Positions 1 to 5,216 of a stretch of DNA of 6,334 bases are shown piece by piece. Source of the DNA: DATKDU01 sp035512595 (GTDB lineage Bacteria; Planctomycetota; Planctomycetia; Pirellulales; Pirellulaceae). The stretch covers positions 1 to 6,334 of the forward strand of contig DATKDU010000540.1 in the NCBI GenBank assembly GCA_035512595.1. Direction: 5' to 3'. Within the stretch, counting starts at the first letter, position 1. Each line of letters opens with the position of its first letter. Under the pieces are notes generated by a model. That model saw only the letters and a program-made list of their open reading frames with translations, was not told where the DNA came from and did not search any database. The translations under genes were made by a program, and so were the position numbers.

Positions 1-2223
1 GTCGGTGGCGAGCACGAGCGTCCGCTGATCGGGCGTCAGCGCCACGCTGTAAATCTTCAGGTCATGCCGCGGCTGAGACAGTTGATGGGCCACGACGGCA
101 TACCCGGGACGCAGGTTCTCGAACCGATCGCCGGCTGCCACATACTGACCGGCGTCGATCGAAATCTTCTCCCGCAGGCCGGCCAGGCTGACCGGATCGA
201 GAGGCCGGTCAAACGCAATCCGCACTTCCTGCGGCGAAGAGCACCAGACGTGCGCCGGCTGCGGCGCTTCGCGATCGGCGTAGCGAATCTTGTAGAGCTT
301 CCCTTTGCCGCTCGGGCCGGTGCCCCAGTCTGGGCCGCCGCTGTGACAGGCAACGACCAATTCGCCTGCCGGACTCAGCGCCACGTCAGCCGTCAGCATT
401 TGCAGGCAAGCGATAAGCTGGCTCTGAGCCAGATAACCGCTGGCGCCCTTGACCAGCTTCGTCCGCCAGATTTTCCCGCGCGTGTAGCCGGCCACCAGCG
501 CATCGCCGCGCCACCAGTCCGGCCCGAAGATCGGCCCGCCGCTGGTCAGCGGCTCGTTAAAGCACAGGCCGCACGTCGATTGGTGCTGCGGCAGGTAGTC
601 GAACGTGCTCGGCTCGTCGATGACATCGGGCAAATGCCGCGGATGTCGCGGCGGGAAGCCGTAATGCCGCCCCTTCTGGATATGCAGCAGCTCGTCGAGC
701 GGATTGCCGTTGGGGAGCCACGTTGCGCCCTCTTGATCGGTGCAGAACAAGTCGCCGCCGGGGTTGATCGCGATGCCGACGGGGAAGCGAATGCCGGTAC
801 ACCAGATTTCGCGGCTCGCCAGATCGGGCGCGATGCGGAGGATCGTCCCCCGCTCGCTGGCCAGGCTGTAGTGGGGCCTGCCTTGCTTGTCGATCTGGTA
901 GGCGTTGGTGAAATCGGTGCAGCCCAGGCCGAAAAAGACGCTGCCGTCGGTGGCGATCGCCACGCCCAGCGCATCAACGCCGTGCGGCAATTCCTGCCAG
1001 CCGCTGGCGACTATCCGTTCCTGGTCGAGCTTGTCGTCACCGTCGGTGTCGGTCAGCAGAGCCAGTTTTCCCTTGCAGGCCACGAAAATGCCGTCGCCGT
1101 GCGGATAGCCCTTCGGCGTCAGCGCCATGCCGATCGGGCTGCGGAGCGAACCGGTCGCATTGTCCCACCACAATTCGGCCTTGTCTTCGACGCTGTCGCC
1201 GTCGGTGTCCGTCAGCAGATAAACGTTGCCGTCATACGCCAGCGCCACCAGCTTGCCGTCGTGCCGATAGCGGAGGTGGTTGATGTTCGTCAGGTCGATC
1301 GGCATTTCTCGCACGGCAAAACCGGGCACGAGCATCTGCACGGCCGGCGGGTCTTTCACCGGAACCAGCGGCTTTCCCTCGCGAGCCAACTCGGGAAGCA
1401 GCTTGAGTAGCTCGGCGTGTTTGGCGGCCAGATATTTCTCGACTTCGTTTCGCTCAGTGTCCGACAGTAGGCGGTCGTAAACGAGCACTTCGGCGATGTC
1501 CCCCTCGAAAAATCCCTGGTCGAACGTCGGGTCGGCCGTGTTGCTGTAGTGCCGCACGCCGATCCGCAACTCATCGGCCCGCAGCGGCTCATCGGCACGG
1601 TCGCGCTGCCCATTGAGCTTGCCATCGACGAATAGCTTCACGCCGGCTTTGCCGGGGGTCAGCGTCGCGGCCAGGACGTGAAACGTGCCCAAGGGATGGT
1701 CGCCGGTCAGCAGATCGGCCGCGCCGCCGAACCCCCGCCCTTCGAGATTGAGCAGGCTGAAGTTGAGGCTGGGAAAGGCGTGCAGGTCGAGCGTCAGGCC
1801 GCTCGTGTAGTCGTTGACCCCCTGCTTGTTCATTGCCAAGAGCGCCCGGAAGCCGCCAAGGTTCGACTTCGGCGCGGCGACGACGAACAGCGTCAATTCG
1901 CGATAGTCCTTCTGCGGCCCGGCCAATAGCAGGCTGTCGTCCTGGCCGTCGAAGCGAAGAACCGACGCTTCCTTTCCCGGGACCAGGTCGCTGACCCACT
2001 TCGGCTGCCGCGGCTGGGCATCTTGCGTCAGATCGCGACGGTGGCCGCTGGCATCTTTCCACCGCCCGCCGCTGGAAGAGTCGGCCTGCGTCGCATCGAG
2101 CCATAGCTCCAGGCCGTCCGTTACCTTCAGCCGCTGGTCGGCCCACGGCTCCACTCCCCAACTTAAGGAGTTCGCAGCGACCAAACACACCGCCAGCGTC
2201 AGGTACCAGGTCCGTTGATTCAT
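1..2223 (-). CDS. Secreted LamG + PVC-type dehydrogenase-like beta-propeller protein (3' end beyond window)
   Basis: One reading frame runs without a stop from the ATG at 2223 to the left edge, giving 741 residues of a longer protein. Residues 1-24 look like a Sec signal peptide (R4, then a hydrophobic stretch to about W22). Residues about 30-270 are a LamG/concanavalin-like jellyroll, with GLELWLDA near 37-44, VKLFVDGK at 195-202 and the typical closing strand FEGDIAEVLVYDR at 239-251. From about 295 to 650 comes a six-bladed-propeller, PQQ-sugar-dehydrogenase-like domain of the planctomycete 'putative membrane-bound dehydrogenase' type. It carries two TDTDGD acidic loops (338-343, 391-396), PVGIAINPGGDLF (481-493) and a GRHYGFP turn (518-524). 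A beta-rich, Ig-like segment starts near 655. C551-GLC-C554 is not a CXXCH haem site; family members often carry a cytochrome c domain further on, which would lie outside the window. The start is set by AAGGAG five bases upstream and by the ATGA overlap with the preceding gene. The substrate is unknown; a role on polysaccharide-derived sugars outside the cytoplasm is inference. Confidence 0.9.
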   Translation of the reverse strand, partial: MNQRTWYLTLAVCLVAANSLSWGVEPWADQRLKVTDGLELWLDATQADSSSGGRWKDASGHRRDLTQDAQPRQPKWVSDLVPGKEASVLRFDGQDDSLLLAGPQKDYRELTLFVVAAPKSNLGGFRALLAMNKQGVNDYTSGLTLDLHAFPSLNFSLLNLEGRGFGGAADLLTGDHPLGTFHVLAATLTPGKAGVKLFVDGKLNGQRDRADEPLRADELRIGVRHYSNTADPTFDQGFFEGDIAEVLVYDRLLSDTERNEVEKYLAAKHAELLKLLPELAREGKPLVPVKDPPAVQMLVPGFAVREMPIDLTNINHLRYRHDGKLVALAYDGNVYLLTDTDGDSVEDKAELWWDNATGSLRSPIGMALTPKGYPHGDGIFVACKGKLALLTDTDGDDKLDQERIVASGWQELPHGVDALGVAIATDGSVFFGLGCTDFTNAYQIDKQGRPHYSLASERGTILRIAPDLASREIWCTGIRFPVGIAINPGGDLFCTDQEGATWLPNGNPLDELLHIQKGRHYGFPPRHPRHLPDVIDEPSTFDYLPQHQSTCGLCFNEPLTSGGPIFGPDWWRGDALVAGYTRGKIWRTKLVKGASGYLAQSQLIACLQMLTADVALSPAGELVVACHSGGPDWGTGPSGKGKLYKIRYADREAPQPAHVWCSSPQEVRIAFDRPLDPVSLAGLREKISIDAGQYVAAGDRFENLRPGYAVVAHQLSQPRHDLKIYSVALTPDQRTLVLATD

Positions 2224-3170
2224 GGCTTCTCCTTGCTCCGCTCGATGCCCGCCTTTTCCCACGCCGGCGCTAGTGCCGCGTACGATTTCCTGGCCGCCGC
2301 CGCCGGATCGTATCCGGCCCGGCTGTGAATCTGCCCGCTCACTTCCACGACCACGTCCCCGCGGTAATTCAGCCGTGCGGCTTGCCGCAGAAGGTCAACA
2401 TAATCGATCGTCCCCTCGCCGGGGAGCAGAAACTCAAAACGCTCGGCAGTGCCGCGGCCATCCTTCACGTGGATAAATACCGAGTGCGGCAGCAGTGCCT
2501 CGGCCGCCTCCGCTAGCCCAATGCCGCGAAGCTGAAAATGGCTCTGATCGAAGGCCCCTTTGAGCCACGGGCTGTCGATTTGTTTCACCAGCCAGGCGGC
2601 ATCGGCCGGGCGGTGGAGTGCGCCCCCGACGTGGGCCTTGATGGCGACGACGACTTTGGCCTCCGCGGCGGCTGCGGCCCAGTTCTTCAGCCGCTCCACG
2701 GCCCGATCCTTGACCGCATCCCACTGGTCCGGCTTGCCCCCCAGGATCGTTTCCACCACCGGCGGCTGATCGGGCACGAGGTCGCGAGCGAGCTGCACTG
2801 CCCGCTTGAGCCGGTCGAGATGGGCTGCGTGCTGCCTGTCGTCCGACAGGAGGGGCAGGTTTTCCATCAGGGCCGACAGACCGAGGCCGCTGCCGTCGAG
2901 CGACTTGCGGAATGCCTGTCGCTGCTCGGTGCTGAACGATGCCGAATCGGCCGGCCACTGGTGCATTACCGGCAGCTCGACACAGTCGTAGCCGATCTCG
3001 CGGCACAGCGTCAGTGCCTCCGCGAGCTTGAGCGATCGCATGCCGTACAGGCTGAAGCCCAGGCCGATCTTTGGCGGCGTATCGTCCGCAAACGATCGTT
3101 GCCGAGCCGCCAGCGAGACAGCGGCCGATGCGCACGCAGCGAGGAACGTACGTCGTGAGTGGTTCATCAT
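2220..3170 (-). CDS. Tat-exported sugar phosphate isomerase/epimerase-like TIM barrel
   Basis: 316 residues, usual for this family with a leader. The N-terminus SRRTFLAACASAAVSLAA (5-22) is a twin-arginine signal followed by a hydrophobic, Ala-rich stretch, with likely cleavage near the ADD at 28-30. The rest matches the xylose-isomerase-like / AP endonuclease 2 TIM-barrel superfamily: GFSLYGMRSL (38-47), AL...CREIGYDCVEL (52-66), D208-QS-H211 followed by FQLRG, H234-VKDG, a LLPGEG...DY segment (248-257) and a terminal strand VVVEVSGQIHS (273-283) with E276. D208, H234 and E276 sit where the divalent-metal ligands usually are. The usual Glu of the middle strand appears to be K178 (AIKAH), so classical epimerase chemistry is uncertain. 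The gene is translationally coupled to the LamG/dehydrogenase gene. ATG-ATG at the start leaves one residue of ambiguity, and no Shine-Dalgarno site is evident. The substrate is unknown. Confidence 0.9.
   Translation of the reverse strand: MMNHSRRTFLAACASAAVSLAARQRSFADDTPPKIGLGFSLYGMRSLKLAEALTLCREIGYDCVELPVMHQWPADSASFSTEQRQAFRKSLDGSGLGLSALMENLPLLSDDRQHAAHLDRLKRAVQLARDLVPDQPPVVETILGGKPDQWDAVKDRAVERLKNWAAAAAEAKVVVAIKAHVGGALHRPADAAWLVKQIDSPWLKGAFDQSHFQLRGIGLAEAAEALLPHSVFIHVKDGRGTAERFEFLLPGEGTIDYVDLLRQAARLNYRGDVVVEVSGQIHSRAGYDPAAAARKSYAALAPAWEKAGIERSKEKP
2229..2234 (-). promoter_or_regulatory. Shine-Dalgarno site of the LamG/dehydrogenase gene
   Basis: Minus-strand AAGGAG lies inside the last codons of the upstream TIM-barrel gene, five bases before the ATG at 2223-2221. 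That ATG overlaps the upstream TGA (2222-2220) as ATGA. A strong site at this exact distance supports the chosen start and points to coupled translation. Confidence 0.8.
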
Positions 3171-3205
3171 GATGTAGGCAATAGCACGAGGATGAATCTC
3201 CGCCG

Positions 3206-3211
3206 ATTATG
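3206..3211 (-). promoter_or_regulatory. Possible -10 box of the TIM-barrel/dehydrogenase operon
   Basis: Minus-strand CATAAT (5 of 6 to TATAAT) lies 35 bases upstream of the TIM-barrel ATG in otherwise GC-rich DNA. The -35 position holds only a poor match (TGGCGA-like), so this may be a weak or alternative-sigma promoter. No other good candidate was seen between 3171 and 3330 on this strand. Confidence 0.3.
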
Positions 3212-3321
3212 TCTTGCCGCACCGTGCTTCGCCACGCGCTCGCGCTCGCCGCGACGACGACGCTCCAATCTTCACGCTTCCGGCGCGCAAAAAAACTTTG
3301 CCTGAAGTTTTCCAATTCGAC

Positions 3322-3351
3322 TTGACGAAACATGCCCCATGCTGGAAGAAT
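3322..3351 (+). promoter_or_regulatory. Possible promoter of the hairpin/lysine-peptide locus
   Basis: TTGACG (3322-3327, 5 of 6 to the -35 consensus) is followed after 18 bases by AAGAAT (3346-3351, 4 of 6). An A7 tract (3289-3295) and an AT-richer stretch lie just upstream. Transcription would begin near 3358, almost exactly where the first hairpin starts (3360). That coincidence is the main support; the -10 box itself is weak. Confidence 0.35.
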
Positions 3352-3359
3352 CTGATTAA

Positions 3360-3489
3360 TCGATCGTGCGTGTCACGCGCATCGAGAGTTCAGGGAAGCC
3401 CGCTCGCGTGTGCGAGCGGGACGATTCGCGAAAGCGAGTCACACGGATGTGTAGTGGCATTCCTCGCCAGACGTCCCGAGGAATTGCCA
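3360..3489 (+). other. Four consecutive hairpins: possible structured leader or small RNA
   Basis: Four stem-loops follow one another with only short linkers. (1) 3360-3385: TCGAT pairs with ATCGA and GTGCGT with ACGCGC, with one bulged C and a 3-base loop. (2) 3399-3420: CCCGCTCGC / GCGAGCGGG, a perfect 9-bp stem with loop GTGT. (3) 3423-3440: GATTCGC / GCGAGTC, 7 pairs including one G-U, closed by a GAAA (GNRA) tetraloop. (4) 3455-3489: TGGCATTCCTCG against CGAGGAA-T-TGCCA, 12 pairs with one bulged T and a 10-base loop. They end 22 bases before a Shine-Dalgarno site and a lysine-rich micro-ORF, so they could be its 5' leader. No known riboswitch or RNA family was recognised. The strand is inferred from the micro-ORF; hairpins alone do not give direction. 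Confidence 0.45.
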
Positions 3490-3526
3490 AACAAAGAGGA
3501 CGCGTCACAGCAAGGAGCCATCGAGA

Positions 3527-3586
3527 ATGGCCAAGAAGAAAGCGACCAAGAAATCGACCAAGAAGGCCGGCGCGAAGAAGAAGTAG
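3527..3586 (+). CDS. Lysine-rich 19-residue peptide (histone-tail-like)
   Basis: A short ORF reads MAKKKATKKSTKKAGAKKK then TAG. Ten of 19 residues are Lys, and the rest are almost only Ala, Thr, Ser and Gly. AAGGAG (3512-3517) stands nine bases before the ATG, a good Shine-Dalgarno placement. The frame is closed by a stop at 3452-3454 and has no other start before this ATG, so a longer protein is unlikely. The composition is that of the C-terminal tails of bacterial histone H1-like and other nucleoid proteins, which bind nucleic acid by charge. A free 19-mer of this kind could be a DNA/RNA-binding micropeptide, a leader peptide whose lysine codons report on ribosome speed, or a remnant of a longer gene. 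The ORF sits between hairpin groups on both sides. It is real as an ORF with an SD site; expression is unproven. Confidence 0.5.
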   Translation: MAKKKATKKSTKKAGAKKK

Positions 3587-3592
3587 CGCCAG

Positions 3593-3612
3593 TGCCGGCT
3601 GCGAAGCCGGCA
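3593..3612 (+). other. GNRA-capped hairpin just after the micro-ORF stop
   Basis: TGCCGGCT / AGCCGGCA forms a perfect 8-bp stem closed by a GCGA tetraloop, seven bases from the micro-ORF stop codon. No T run follows (GTCTTCC), so it is a poor intrinsic terminator alone. It could protect an RNA 3' end or form part of the same structured transcript. Confidence 0.45.
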
Positions 3613-3634
3613 TGTCTTCCGGTCACAACGAGAA

Positions 3635-3683
3635 AGGCCGGCAGCGGATGCTGGGGGCACGTCCGCTGCCGGCCTATGATTTT
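3635..3683 (+). terminator. Perfect 14-bp hairpin with short T run, probable terminator
   Basis: AGGCCGGCAGCGGA (3635-3648) is exactly complementary to TCCGCTGCCGGCCT (3662-3675), with a 13-base loop. ATGATTTT follows, a weak T tract. It lies 48 bases after the lysine-peptide stop and ahead of the tRNA promoter, so it would end that transcript and insulate the tRNA. The stem is unambiguous; the poor T run leaves terminator activity unsure. Confidence 0.55.
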
Positions 3684-3743
3684 GCGCATTGCCGCGAACT
3701 TTCCCACGTCCGCCCCCCTCTCCACTGGCAGGCCGCCGCGGCG

Positions 3744-3772
3744 TTGACCGTCGCTGGGCGGACGACTAAATT
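3744..3772 (+). promoter_or_regulatory. Promoter of tRNA-His
   Basis: TTGACC (3744-3749, 5 of 6), a 17-base spacer, and TAAATT (3767-3772, 4 of 6). The expected start near 3779 leaves a leader of about 16 bases before the tRNA, normal for a single-tRNA unit. A 9-bp inverted repeat (3707-3715 and 3756-3764) brackets the -35 box. Confidence 0.5.
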
Positions 3773-3794
3773 CAACGGCAGGTAAGAGCCCCAT

Positions 3795-3869
3795 GGTGGC
3801 TGTAGCTCAGTTGGTTAGAGCGCCAGATTGTGGATCTGGAAGTCGGGGGTTCAAGTCCCCTCAGCCACC
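3795..3869 (+). tRNA. tRNA-His (anticodon GTG)
   Basis: A full cloverleaf is present. The acceptor stem is GTGGCTG (3796-3802) with CAGCCAC (3862-3868). The D arm is GCTC...GAGC. The anticodon stem is CCAGA/TCTGG (3823-3827, 3835-3839) around the loop TTGTGGA, with GTG at 3830-3832. The T arm carries GTTCAAGTC. The extra G at 3795 can pair with C73 at 3869, the -1 G:C73 identity pair specific to histidine tRNA. The 3' CCA is not encoded (CTT follows C73), so it must be added enzymatically. It has its own promoter and terminator and stands alone between minus-strand genes. Confidence 0.97.
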
Positions 3870-3876
3870 CTTCTTT

Positions 3877-3916
3877 TGGCTTGCTGGAAGTGCTTTCCAG
3901 CAAGCCATTTGTCTTT
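3877..3916 (+). terminator. Intrinsic terminator of tRNA-His
   Basis: GGCTTGCTGGA (3878-3888) pairs perfectly with TCCAGCAAGCC (3896-3906). T3877-A3907 and inner A-T pairs extend the stem. The T-rich tail ATTTGTCTTT follows, starting eight bases after the tRNA end. On the other strand the tail is A-rich, so it does not serve the converging minus-strand gene. Confidence 0.8.
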
Positions 3917-4032
3917 GATGGGATTGAGTTTACGTCAATCGCCTCATCGTCAGGTCGATGGACGAGTGCCAATCGCTGCCTGCGCCGTCCGCGGTGCCAC
4001 GCCCCAGTCCGGCCATTGCGTAGGCGCGTGGG

Positions 4033-4422
4033 TCAGAACGGCTGGCCAGTGAGGCGGTAAACCTCGACCAGCGCCAGCAGCGAAGCCAGTATCGTACCCA
4101 GAACAAAGACAATCGTGCGCGTGATGCGCCGCTCGGCCCCGATCCAGGCCAGATACCCTTCCAGGCATGGCCCGGCGCAAAAACAAAGATTGGCGACGAT
4201 TGCGTCAATCGCGAGCGTAACTGCAAGCTGGCGCCAATTGACGAATTCGGTTCCTACGATGCCAAGGCCGCCAAGCGTCACCAGCACAAGGACGATGTTG
4301 TACGCCAACCGGAGCTTCTCCCAGGCGAGGAACACCTCCTGCGCTGTGGTTTTGACCGCCGAAATGCTGAGGACCGCGGGATTCTCTTCGATCGGCGGCT
4401 GGTAGGGATTGATGGCCGACAT
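4033..4422 (-). CDS. NPYQPP-type small membrane protein, function unknown
   Basis: 129 residues from the ATG at 4422, starting MSAINPYQPP. An N-terminal NPYQ(S/P)P box ahead of a few membrane helices is a recurrent pattern in planctomycete hypothetical proteins; its role is not known. Hydrophobic spans lie at about 38-57 (YNIVLVLVTLGGLGIV), 65-83 (VTLAIDAIVANLCF), possibly 84-95, and 103-122 (TIVFVLGTILASLLALV). Three cysteines cluster at 80, 82 and 86 (LCFCAGPC). There is no signal peptide and no catalytic motif that I recognise. An in-frame TTG at 4434 would add four residues (start, Ser, Glu, Arg) and overlap the upstream stop as TTGA. I prefer the ATG because family-like starts place NPYQPP within the first ten residues. 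It follows the Uma2-like gene closely and is probably co-transcribed with it. Confidence 0.75.
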   Translation of the reverse strand: MSAINPYQPPIEENPAVLSISAVKTTAQEVFLAWEKLRLAYNIVLVLVTLGGLGIVGTEFVNWRQLAVTLAIDAIVANLCFCAGPCLEGYLAWIGAERRITRTIVFVLGTILASLLALVEVYRLTGQPF

Positions 4423-4430
4423 GCGCTCGC

Positions 4431-5105
4431 TCAATCGTTTCCGCGATTCAACTTCCGCTCCAATTCCTCGACCTTTTGCCGCAGCCGAAGATTGTCGGCT
4501 TCCGCCTGCTCAAGCGCCTCCTTGGGCGTCGGCAGCCATTGGCTGCTGGCGGCGTTGAAGAAGCGGAGCTGCGCTCCCGCCGCTTCCAATTCCAGCCCCA
4601 GTTCCATGCTGGGTAGGCGGCCTGCGACTGGCTCGATTGGCACATAGAGCCCGCCTGTCAGCCGGTGACCTTGAAGCTGCGGAGTAAGGTATTCCTGCCA
4701 CGGGTCAAAAAGAAAATACTCGGCGACGCAAATCTCGTCGCGATAGATGCGCATCTTGTCTTCGAGATCTTCGTCGCGGGTGGAGGCCGACGTGATTTCG
4801 ATGACGATACTGGGCGCGCTGCCTTCCTTCCACAGCAGGAAGTTTTTTCGGTCCCGTTGCTCCAGTCCCTTCACGACCATGCAATCGGGAGAGACATGCC
4901 GCCGGCGATTTCCCTCCTCGTAGAAGAGCAGGAGATTGCCCGTTACATAAACCAGTTTGCCGGCAAAGTAAGCCTTAAGGGTCTCGATCGTGTCGAGCAT
5001 CACGCTACGGTGCAGATCGGTCTCGCCCATCGGTTGGCCGTCCGAGGTCGGATAGTCCTGCTCCGAAAGCGAGCCAGGAGCGGACTTGGAAATGATGCTG
5101 GCCAT
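4431..5105 (-). CDS. Uma2 (DUF820) family PD-(D/E)XK endonuclease-like protein
   Basis: 224 residues. The core matches Uma2-family proteins, which have a restriction-endonuclease-like PD-(D/E)XK fold: P73-D74 in HVSPDCMVV, E103 in PSIVIEITSASTRDEDLEDK, K117, then Y121 and the VAEYFLFDP strand (127-135). D74, E103 and K117 are the expected catalytic triad and all are present. The usual Gly before V-x-E-Y is Cys126 here. Beyond the domain, residues about 195-220 (ALEQAEADNLRLRQKVEELERKL) form a heptad-like coiled coil, often seen as a tail in multicopy Uma2 proteins of planctomycetes and cyanobacteria. The biological role of the family is unsettled; nuclease activity is inference from fold. A perfect TATAAT lies 49 bases upstream. 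No Shine-Dalgarno site precedes the ATG. The gene leads a two-gene unit with the NPYQPP membrane protein. Confidence 0.88.
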   Translation of the reverse strand: MASIISKSAPGSLSEQDYPTSDGQPMGETDLHRSVMLDTIETLKAYFAGKLVYVTGNLLLFYEEGNRRRHVSPDCMVVKGLEQRDRKNFLLWKEGSAPSIVIEITSASTRDEDLEDKMRIYRDEICVAEYFLFDPWQEYLTPQLQGHRLTGGLYVPIEPVAGRLPSMELGLELEAAGAQLRFFNAASSQWLPTPKEALEQAEADNLRLRQKVEELERKLNRGND

Positions 5106-5154
5106 TGTGGTATCAGGATGCTGCCAGGAAAGTCAATGCACTTGCACGCATTCC

Positions 5155-5160
5155 ATTATA
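5155..5160 (-). promoter_or_regulatory. Likely -10 box of the Uma2/NPYQPP operon
   Basis: Minus-strand TATAAT is a perfect consensus, 49 bases before the Uma2 ATG, giving a leader of roughly 43 bases. No good -35 hexamer stands at 16-18 bases upstream (GCATTC-like), so only the -10 is annotated. Confidence 0.45.
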
Positions 5161-5216
5161 GCTCCGGGCCTCAATCGAATGCGCCGTCCGGCGGTGCGCA
5201 GGAAGCGTTCCGGCGC

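Noticed and set aside
64..1410. A 448-codon plus-strand ORF
   Set aside because: It lies wholly antisense to the LamG/dehydrogenase frame, which is continuous, has clear domain motifs and an SD start. The plus-strand translation is low-complexity Arg/Ala/Val-rich, as expected from an antisense frame in GC-rich DNA.
2434..3333. A 299-codon minus-strand ORF overlapping the TIM-barrel gene
   Set aside because: It overlaps the Tat TIM-barrel gene in another frame; only the latter has signal peptide and fold motifs.
3360..3675. CRISPR array or inverted-repeat transposon ends
   Set aside because: The stems differ from one another in sequence, are not regularly spaced direct repeats, and no cas gene, transposase or target duplication is visible.
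3214..3747. A 177-codon plus-strand ORF (and overlapping ORFs at 3366-3785 plus and 3390-3794 minus) across the gene-free interval
   Set aside because: The translations have no domain or sensible composition, run through all the hairpins and give no start signal. The SD at 3512-3517 serves the lysine-rich ATG in a different frame.
3877..3907. The tRNA hairpin as a bidirectional terminator also serving the minus-strand NPYQPP gene
   Set aside because: On the minus strand the stem is followed by AAAAGAAGG, not a T run, and it lies about 125 bases beyond that gene's stop.
5162..5216. Terminator after the 140-aa hypothetical gene
   Set aside because: Only short GC-rich complementary pieces (GCGCCG/CGGCGC) are present, with no T run, so no terminator is called.
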